Source of the DNA: Bellilinea sp034411135
GTDB taxonomy: Bacteria > Chloroflexota > Anaerolineae > Anaerolineales > Anaerolineaceae
Length of the DNA: 64,000 nt
Assembly: GCA_034411135.1 (NCBI GenBank)
Contig: DAOUMN010000059.1
Location: 1-64,000, forward strand
Direction: 5' to 3'
The position numbers and the translations under genes are program-made. The notes beneath the pieces were generated by a model that was given only the letters and a program-made list of their open reading frames with translations, was not told the origin of the DNA and did not search any database. This document shows positions 59,066 to 64,000 of this stretch, in pieces (within the stretch, counting starts at the first letter, position 1; each line of letters starts with the position of its first letter).

Positions 59066-60040
59066 ATGAAAAGACCCTTAATTTTGACGTGTATCGCGAT
59101 CCTGATGCTGGGTATGGGTTTGATTATCCTGCAGGCACAGCCCGCGCACGCCTTTAATACCACCTTTCAACAAATTGACCAGGTGATTCGCGGTGCTCAA
59201 CTGTATGATGATTGGACTCAATTGAGCAACACTGCCCCCCCCGCTGGCAGTCACCCAATTTGGGGACGCCAGACGAACAATACTCGTTCGGGGGTCGAGA
59301 CCTGGCGCTGTGTGGCTTGTCACGGGTGGGATTACGAAGGCAAGGACGGCGCCTTTGGCTCCGGCGCAAACTATACCGGCTTTCCTGGCGTATTTGCTGC
59401 CCAGAGCAAATCGTTGGAGGCTCTTCAGCAGGTATTGAGCGGCCGCAGTGACCCTGAGCATGATTTTTCGGTCTACTTAAGCCGCGAGGATATGACCGCG
59501 TTGAGCGTATTCATTCGCGACGGGGTGATTGACGACAGCCGCTTCATTGACCCAGTAACCCGAAAGCCGATCGAAGGCGACCTCCAAAATGGCAAGGAAC
59601 TGTACGCACAAGGCTGTGCTTCCTGCCACGGCGAGGACGGGCAGAAGATTGCCTTTCGCTACGAAGGGCAAACCGTCACGCTCAGCACCCTCGCGATCCA
59701 AGACCCATGGCGTTTCCTTCATCGGACTCGCTTTGGCACTGCCCGCGCTCCGGAAATGACCGTGGGGCTCAACCTTGGCTGGAGCCCTCAAGATGGGCGG
59801 GATGTATTGATGTACGCCCAGACCTTCCCGACAGATAGCGGGCAGCCGCTGCCGCCTTCCCTGTCGGATCAACCCTCCACGCCGGCTCCCCAGCCTGGCG
59901 GACCCGCCAGCAACTTTGTCACCGGCATCTTAACCGCCCTTGGTGCCATGATCACCAGTTTGGGGTTTGCGCTGGTCCTGGGTGGATTGCTGGTTGGTAT
60001 TCTTTTATTGGTTGTCTGGTCCATCCGCAACCGCAAGTGA
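59066..60040 (+). CDS. Membrane-anchored diheme cytochrome c of the complex III operon
   Basis: 324 residues from the Met at 59066, which has AGGAG 7 bases upstream; an ATG at 59027 is less likely. A signal helix (LILTCIAILMLGMGLIIL) is followed by a signal-type AHA cut site. Two haem c sites are present (CVACH near 90 and CASCH near 185), and a C-terminal helix (LGFALVLGGLLVGILLLVVW) anchors the domain outside the membrane. It probably carries electrons from the complex to an external acceptor. It is the first gene of the operon, 31 bases before actA. Confidence 0.9.
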   Translation: MKRPLILTCIAILMLGMGLIILQAQPAHAFNTTFQQIDQVIRGAQLYDDWTQLSNTAPPAGSHPIWGRQTNNTRSGVETWRCVACHGWDYEGKDGAFGSGANYTGFPGVFAAQSKSLEALQQVLSGRSDPEHDFSVYLSREDMTALSVFIRDGVIDDSRFIDPVTRKPIEGDLQNGKELYAQGCASCHGEDGQKIAFRYEGQTVTLSTLAIQDPWRFLHRTRFGTARAPEMTVGLNLGWSPQDGRDVLMYAQTFPTDSGQPLPPSLSDQPSTPAPQPGGPASNFVTGILTALGAMITSLGFALVLGGLLVGILLLVVWSIRNRK

Positions 60041-60071
60041 TTCATCACGAACATCGAGAAAGGAGCAGAGC

Positions 60072-60608
60072 ATGAACCAACCCAAACCCTGGTGGCAGCA
60101 ACCTGGTTACCGCATTGGCATTGCGTTGGTGCTATTGATCTTGTTGGGCGGGGCGGTCAGCGCCGTGTACCTGACCCAAAGCATACCCGAACAACCAATT
60201 GCCTTCCCCCACAACCGCCACGTTGGCATGGGCGCAACCTGTGCCTACTGCCATCCCGGCACTGCCTGGGGACCTTCAGCCGGGCTGCCAGGAATTGACA
60301 AGTGCTGGGGCTGCCACCAGCAAGTGCAGAAAAAATCACCCGAGCTGGATAAATTAGCCGACTACGTTGCCCGCAATGAACCCATTCCCTGGGTTCCGGT
60401 TGCCATACAACCCGAGTTCGTTCACTTCAACCACCAGCCACACGTCAATGCCGGTGTGACCTGTGAAACCTGTCACGGCGATTTAACCCAGATGACCGTG
60501 GCACAACCTCAGCCGCGCCAGAATATGGGCTGGTGTCTGGACTGTCATCAAAAAATGGCGCCAGAACAGTGGACCAAACTTTCCGATTGCGCAACCTGTC
60601 ATTATTGA
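60072..60608 (+). CDS. actA: Pentaheme cytochrome c, ActA subunit of alternative complex III
   Basis: 178 residues. One N-terminal membrane helix (GIALVLLILLGGAVSAVYL) and five CxxCH haem sites at Cys 57, 78, 121, 155 and 173, which is the ActA signature. ActA accepts electrons from the Fe-S subunit and passes them on towards the external cytochrome. AGGAG precedes the ATG. It sits between the diheme cytochrome and ActB1, the classic order of complex III operons. The short His-rich spacers (for example FPHNRHVGMG) supply distal haem ligands. Confidence 0.93.
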   Translation: MNQPKPWWQQPGYRIGIALVLLILLGGAVSAVYLTQSIPEQPIAFPHNRHVGMGATCAYCHPGTAWGPSAGLPGIDKCWGCHQQVQKKSPELDKLADYVARNEPIPWVPVAIQPEFVHFNHQPHVNAGVTCETCHGDLTQMTVAQPQPRQNMGWCLDCHQKMAPEQWTKLSDCATCHY

Positions 60609-60623
60609 TAGAGAGGAAACAGC

Positions 60624-62777
60624 ATGAGCAATACCATCTCACGACGTGATTTCCTAAAACTGGCGGGTGCCGGGGCGGCGGTTTCCGCTGTGCTCACCGG
60701 CTGCGGACCCATGGCACGCTACATTGTCCGCCGCCCGTACACCAACATGCCGGAATATAACCAGACTGGGTTGAGTACCTACTACGCATCCACCTGCCGC
60801 GAGTGCCCCGCCGGGTGCGGGATCATCGTGCGCACTAAAGAAGGGCGCGCCCTCACGATCGAAGGCAATGCCCAGCATCCGGTCAACCGCGGTCGGCTGT
60901 GCTCGCGCGGTGTAACTGCCCAGCAGGGCTTGTACAATCCCGACCGGGTGCGCAATCCCGTCTTGCAGGCTCGCGGCGATGCCAGCCGCGCCAGGAGCAT
61001 CACCTGGGATGAAGCCATCAGTGTTGTGCAAAATGCGCTCGGCAGCCAGCCGGATCAGGTGGCTTTTCTGATGGGCATGGCGCCGGATCATTTGTACGAC
61101 CTGGTCAGCGAACTAACTACTCTGATCGGCGCACCGCAGCCCATCCGTTACAACGCTCTGACCACCTTCGAAATGCGCGCTACACTGGTGGAAGCCGCCG
61201 CTCAGGCATTCAATCGGGCTGCCCTGCCTTATTTTGACCTGGCAAATGCGGATGTGACATTTGCCTTCGGCGCCAACTTGCTGGAAAACTTTCTCTCACC
61301 GGTGGCTTATACCCGCGCCTATGGTGAATTCCGCCAGGGGCGGCTCACCCGCCGCGGCTACCTGGTGGTCTTCGAGCCGCGCCAATCACTAACCGCCGGC
61401 AACGCCGACGAGTGGATTCCTATCCGCCCGGGCAGCGAAGCCATTCTGGCAGCAGCGCTCAACCGGCTGGTGGCTGAAGCGCGCGGCATGCCAGTTTCGC
61501 CCACCTTCAGCACGGTCACAACGGCGGCTGCCGCGGCTGCCAGCGGGGTGAGTGAGGAAAAAATTCGCAGCCTGGCAGAACTATTCGCCAGCGCTGTTCA
61601 TCCACTGGCAATCCCTGGTGGAAACGCACTGGCGCAAGCCGACGGTCTCATCACCGCCCGGCTGGTGCTTCATCTCAATACCCTGGTTCAAAACCTGGGA
61701 CAACCCGGCGGGGTCTTCCTTACCCGCTCCACGCCTACTGCATCGAACTTCGCTGCAGTCAAGGACCTGGTGCGGCGCATGGCAGACAGCAAAGTCAAAG
61801 TCCTGTTCATTCACGGTGCAAACCCGCTTTTCGACCTTCCCCAGTCGCTCGGCTTCGCCGATGCGCTTGCCAAGGTACCGCTGGTTATCTCTTTTGCTTC
61901 CTTTCCGGATGAAACCGCTCTGGCAAGTGACTATATTTTTCCAGATCATACGCCGCTTGAATCGTTTGGCTACCAGCGTGTTCTGGCAGGCAGTGACCGC
62001 CCTGCATATTCCTCAATTCAGCCCGTGGTTGTGCCTTTGTATGACACCCGCGCCACAGCGGATGTGCTCATTGCCGCGGCGCGAGGTTTGGGCGGCGCGT
62101 TCGCCAATGGTCTGCCTTACCGAGACGAAGTGGACTTCATTCAGCAAAAGATTGTCCCATTGATTGGGGCGGGTGGCTTTTACACCGCACCCGAAGTACT
62201 GACCTTTTGGACACGCTGGCTGCAGTATGGCGGCTGGTGGACAGCCGAAACGGCGCTGGACACGCCTCAACCCGCTGCCGCACCGGACGCTGTGGTTACC
62301 TTCACCTCCCCACCAGCGCTTGAGGAAGGCAAACAGTTTTACCTGGTCACCTTCCCCAACCATTTTGGTGACGGCAGCGGCGCAAACCGCCCCTGGTTGC
62401 AGGAACTGCCCGATTGGATGACAACTGTCACCTGGAATTCGTGGGTCGAAATTCACCCAAAAACTGCCGACAAATTGGGATTGCACGACGACGATGTCGT
62501 CCGCATTAGTACCCCTTATGGATTCGTAGAAGCCAGCGTATACCGCTATCCTGCCATCCGGCCAGATACCATTGCCATTCCGTTCGGGCAAGGTCACACC
62601 GCCCTGGGGCGCTGGGCGGAAGGACGCGGCTGCAACCCGGCGCAGTTGCTGCCGGTCAGCACCAACGCGGCGGGTGATCTGACCTTTGGGGCGGTTGTCG
62701 CCTCAATCACCCCCACCGGTAAACGCCGCCCGCTTGCCCGTGTGGAGAGCAAGGAGGGCATCTATGGCAAACATTAA
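60624..62777 (+). CDS. actB: Molybdopterin-oxidoreductase-like subunit (ActB1) of alternative complex III
   Basis: 717 residues. It starts with a twin-arginine lipoprotein signal (SRRDFLKLAGAGAAV, then LTGC lipobox at 24-27), so the protein faces the outside. Domain order is that of the MopB superfamily up to the C-terminal beta-domain (FGQGHTALGRWAEGRGCNP). A CxxC-x3-C motif with a fourth Cys (C58, C61, C65, C93) could bind an FS0 4Fe-4S cluster, which ActB of Rhodothermus lacks as far as I recall. ActB is usually one chain; here the Fe-S half is the next gene. GAGAGGAAA precedes the ATG. Confidence 0.88.
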   Translation: MSNTISRRDFLKLAGAGAAVSAVLTGCGPMARYIVRRPYTNMPEYNQTGLSTYYASTCRECPAGCGIIVRTKEGRALTIEGNAQHPVNRGRLCSRGVTAQQGLYNPDRVRNPVLQARGDASRARSITWDEAISVVQNALGSQPDQVAFLMGMAPDHLYDLVSELTTLIGAPQPIRYNALTTFEMRATLVEAAAQAFNRAALPYFDLANADVTFAFGANLLENFLSPVAYTRAYGEFRQGRLTRRGYLVVFEPRQSLTAGNADEWIPIRPGSEAILAAALNRLVAEARGMPVSPTFSTVTTAAAAAASGVSEEKIRSLAELFASAVHPLAIPGGNALAQADGLITARLVLHLNTLVQNLGQPGGVFLTRSTPTASNFAAVKDLVRRMADSKVKVLFIHGANPLFDLPQSLGFADALAKVPLVISFASFPDETALASDYIFPDHTPLESFGYQRVLAGSDRPAYSSIQPVVVPLYDTRATADVLIAAARGLGGAFANGLPYRDEVDFIQQKIVPLIGAGGFYTAPEVLTFWTRWLQYGGWWTAETALDTPQPAAAPDAVVTFTSPPALEEGKQFYLVTFPNHFGDGSGANRPWLQELPDWMTTVTWNSWVEIHPKTADKLGLHDDDVVRISTPYGFVEASVYRYPAIRPDTIAIPFGQGHTALGRWAEGRGCNPAQLLPVSTNAAGDLTFGAVVASITPTGKRRPLARVESKEGIYGKH

Positions 62778-62809
62778 CGTTAGCCGAGTGAAGACAAGGA
62801 GAGTAAATC

Positions 62810-63526
62810 ATGGCTGAAAAAGAGGCACCTCAAAAATGGGGTTTGGTGGTTGATCTCGACCGCTGCACGGGCTGCAACGCCTGCATTGCCGCCTGCAGCA
62901 TGGAAAACAATATTCCCTTCACCGGAGAGGATGACGTGGCTTACGGACGCGGCATGTACTGGTTGTACAACAAACGCGAATGGGTTGGGGAATATCCCGA
63001 AATCAAGCCTGCCTTCCAACCGGTGATGTGCCAGCAATGCGGTAATGCCCCTTGCGAGCCGGTTTGCCCGGTGTTTGCCTCGGTACACAGCGAGGAAGAG
63101 CAAATCAACCTGGCTGTTTACAACCGTTGCGTGGGTACGCGCTACTGCGCCAACAACTGTCCGTACCATGCTCGCCAGTTCAATTACTTCGATTACGAAA
63201 TGCCCGAACCGATGAACTCGTACCTTAACCCGGACGTATCTGTCCGGCGGCGCGGCGTAATGGAAAAATGCACTTTCTGCGTCCAGCGCATTGTGCGCGG
63301 CAGGCAGAAAGCCAGCACCGAGGGCCGCGAAGTGCACGACGGCGAAATCCAGCCCGCCTGCGTGCAAGCCTGCCCATCCGGCGCGCTGGTCTTCGGTGAT
63401 TTGAGCAACCCCGAAACCCAAGCCAGCCGGATGGCGCGCAACCAGCGCCGCTATCAACTACTCGAGGAACTCGGCACCTTACCCCGCGTGACCTATCTCA
63501 AAGGAGGTGGACGCAATGGCGGCTGA
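62810..63526 (+). CDS. Fe-S subunit (ActB2) of alternative complex III
   Basis: 238 residues holding four Fe-S cluster motifs: CTGCNACIAAC, CQQCGNAPCEPVCP, CVGTRYCANNCP and CTFCVQR with CVQACPSGAL. In the third, Thr replaces the second Cys, the change that turns one cluster into a 3Fe-4S centre in ActB; this marks the family as ActB, not a plain PsrB/DmsB. It transfers electrons from the quinol site to ActA. AAGGAG precedes the ATG. Its end overlaps the start of actC by 11 bases, with AAAGGAGGTGG for the next gene inside its last codons. Confidence 0.93.
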   Translation: MAEKEAPQKWGLVVDLDRCTGCNACIAACSMENNIPFTGEDDVAYGRGMYWLYNKREWVGEYPEIKPAFQPVMCQQCGNAPCEPVCPVFASVHSEEEQINLAVYNRCVGTRYCANNCPYHARQFNYFDYEMPEPMNSYLNPDVSVRRRGVMEKCTFCVQRIVRGRQKASTEGREVHDGEIQPACVQACPSGALVFGDLSNPETQASRMARNQRRYQLLEELGTLPRVTYLKGGGRNGG

Positions 63527-64000
63527 ATCCAAACTCTTGCAAGCCCTCAAACCAGCCGAACACGCTGAAGAAGATCCCAAAGAGCATTTGATGCTCGATC
63601 CACGCCCACGCGAGGAGATGAACCGCATGGTCATGGAAGCCATGACCACCACCACCCGCCGCTATTGGATCTGGCTGATCAGTCTGGGACTGGGCGCCGC
63701 AATCTTGCTGTTTGGCGCCTGGGGATACATGATCGCCGAGGGTATTGGTGTGGCTGGCGTGCGTCGCCCGGTCTTTTGGGGTGTGTTCATCGTCACCTTC
63801 GTTTTTTGGATCGGCATCAGCCACGCCGGTACGTTCGTGTCCGCCATTCTGCGGGTCTTCAAGGCAGAGTTTCGCCGTCCATTTACCCGTGCTGCCGAAC
63901 TGATGACCACCTTCGGGCTGGCAGCCGGTGCACTCTACCCGCTCATTCACCTGGGACGGGTGTGGGTATTCTACTGGATGGTGCCCTACCCAAACGCTCG
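63516..64000 (+). CDS. actC: NrfD-like integral membrane subunit (ActC), truncated by window end
   Basis: 161 codons visible; the frame continues past the window edge. A cytoplasmic N-terminus is followed by membrane helices (RYWIWLISLGLGAAILLFGA, VFWGVFIVTFVFWIGISHAG) and the family-typical FVSAILRVFKAEFRRPFTRA and LAAGALYPLIHLGRVWVFYW. ActC is one of the two NrfD-type quinol-site subunits of alternative complex III. The start at 63516 has AAGGAGGTGG 6-15 bases upstream and overlaps the Fe-S subunit by 11 bases. ActD, ActE and ActF genes would be expected next to the right. Confidence 0.9.
   Translation, partial: MAAESKLLQALKPAEHAEEDPKEHLMLDPRPREEMNRMVMEAMTTTTRRYWIWLISLGLGAAILLFGAWGYMIAEGIGVAGVRRPVFWGVFIVTFVFWIGISHAGTFVSAILRVFKAEFRRPFTRAAELMTTFGLAAGALYPLIHLGRVWVFYWMVPYPNA

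Overview
The window looks like a chromosomal segment from a member of the Chloroflexota, most likely class Anaerolineae. This is an inference from gene content and style, not from a marker gene search. The signs are Thr/Pro-rich 'TPTPT' linkers in lipoproteins and cell-wall enzymes (five genes), three tandem M42 aminopeptidases, paired cyclic-di-AMP receptor-like proteins, DUF4013 and PII-like small proteins, and an alternative-complex-III operon with its ActB subunit split in two. Host genes are GC-rich and densely packed with many 4-base ATGA/GTGA overlaps. Only the first 1.9 kb is clearly AT-richer.

Layout. 1-2.1 kb: right-hand end of a phage-like element (fibre-like protein, GH25-like lysin, small unknown protein) facing the 3' end of a tRNA-Val(CAC) gene, a typical integration junction. 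2.1-5.6 kb: pstSCAB high-affinity phosphate transporter. 5.7-13.3 kb: gyrA, a monofunctional biotin ligase with a coupled small membrane protein, a YibE/F protein, a LuxR-type regulator with a dead receiver, a leaderless HtrA-like protease and an EamA exporter. 13.5-21.3 kb: a CbiR-like TIM-barrel enzyme, an MFS carrier, and an operon of three M42 aminopeptidases with an orphan solute-binding lipoprotein. 21.3-23.5 kb: a chelatase AAA+/VWA pair (ChlI/ChlD type) whose two frames are joined by a complete -1 frameshift signal. 23.6-29.3 kb: small membrane protein, arsenate reductase/LMW phosphatase, an AbrB-radical SAM-SPASM fusion, and a coupled hom-unknown-folK-folP operon. 29.3-38.5 kb: a secreted protein of three exact 90-residue repeats, a NusG-paralogue/histidine-kinase/FIST operon, a CPBP-DUF2207 fusion and an ArsR-like regulator. 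38.6-48.9 kb: a degenerate DNA-methyltransferase-like protein, a class A penicillin-binding protein, an (alpha/alpha)6 glycosidase with two cyclic-di-AMP receptor-like genes, and two small membrane proteins. 49-58.7 kb: AMMECR1 and flavin reductase pair, a peptidoglycan amidase plus two L,D-transpeptidases, a thioredoxin-TPR protein, a CBM9-like lipoprotein, a NrtR-like regulator, an RNA uracil methyltransferase and two CBS-pair proteins. 59-64 kb: alternative complex III (diheme cytochrome, pentaheme ActA, ActB1, ActB2, start of ActC), running off the window.

How the parts work together. The clearest functional modules are phosphate uptake, peptide scavenging (solute binding plus M42 hydrolysis), folate/threonine-methionine precursor synthesis, cell-wall building and remodelling (PBP, amidase, two L,D-transpeptidases), and quinol oxidation by complex III. 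The most striking sequence-level signal is the frameshift cassette at 22301-22347: slippery A AAA AAA, a 7-base spacer that includes the stop codon, then a perfect 10-bp stem. It should let one gene make both a short ChlI-like ATPase and a long ChlD-like ATPase-integrin protein. Promoters, operators and terminators listed here were found by eye and are candidates, not mapped sites.
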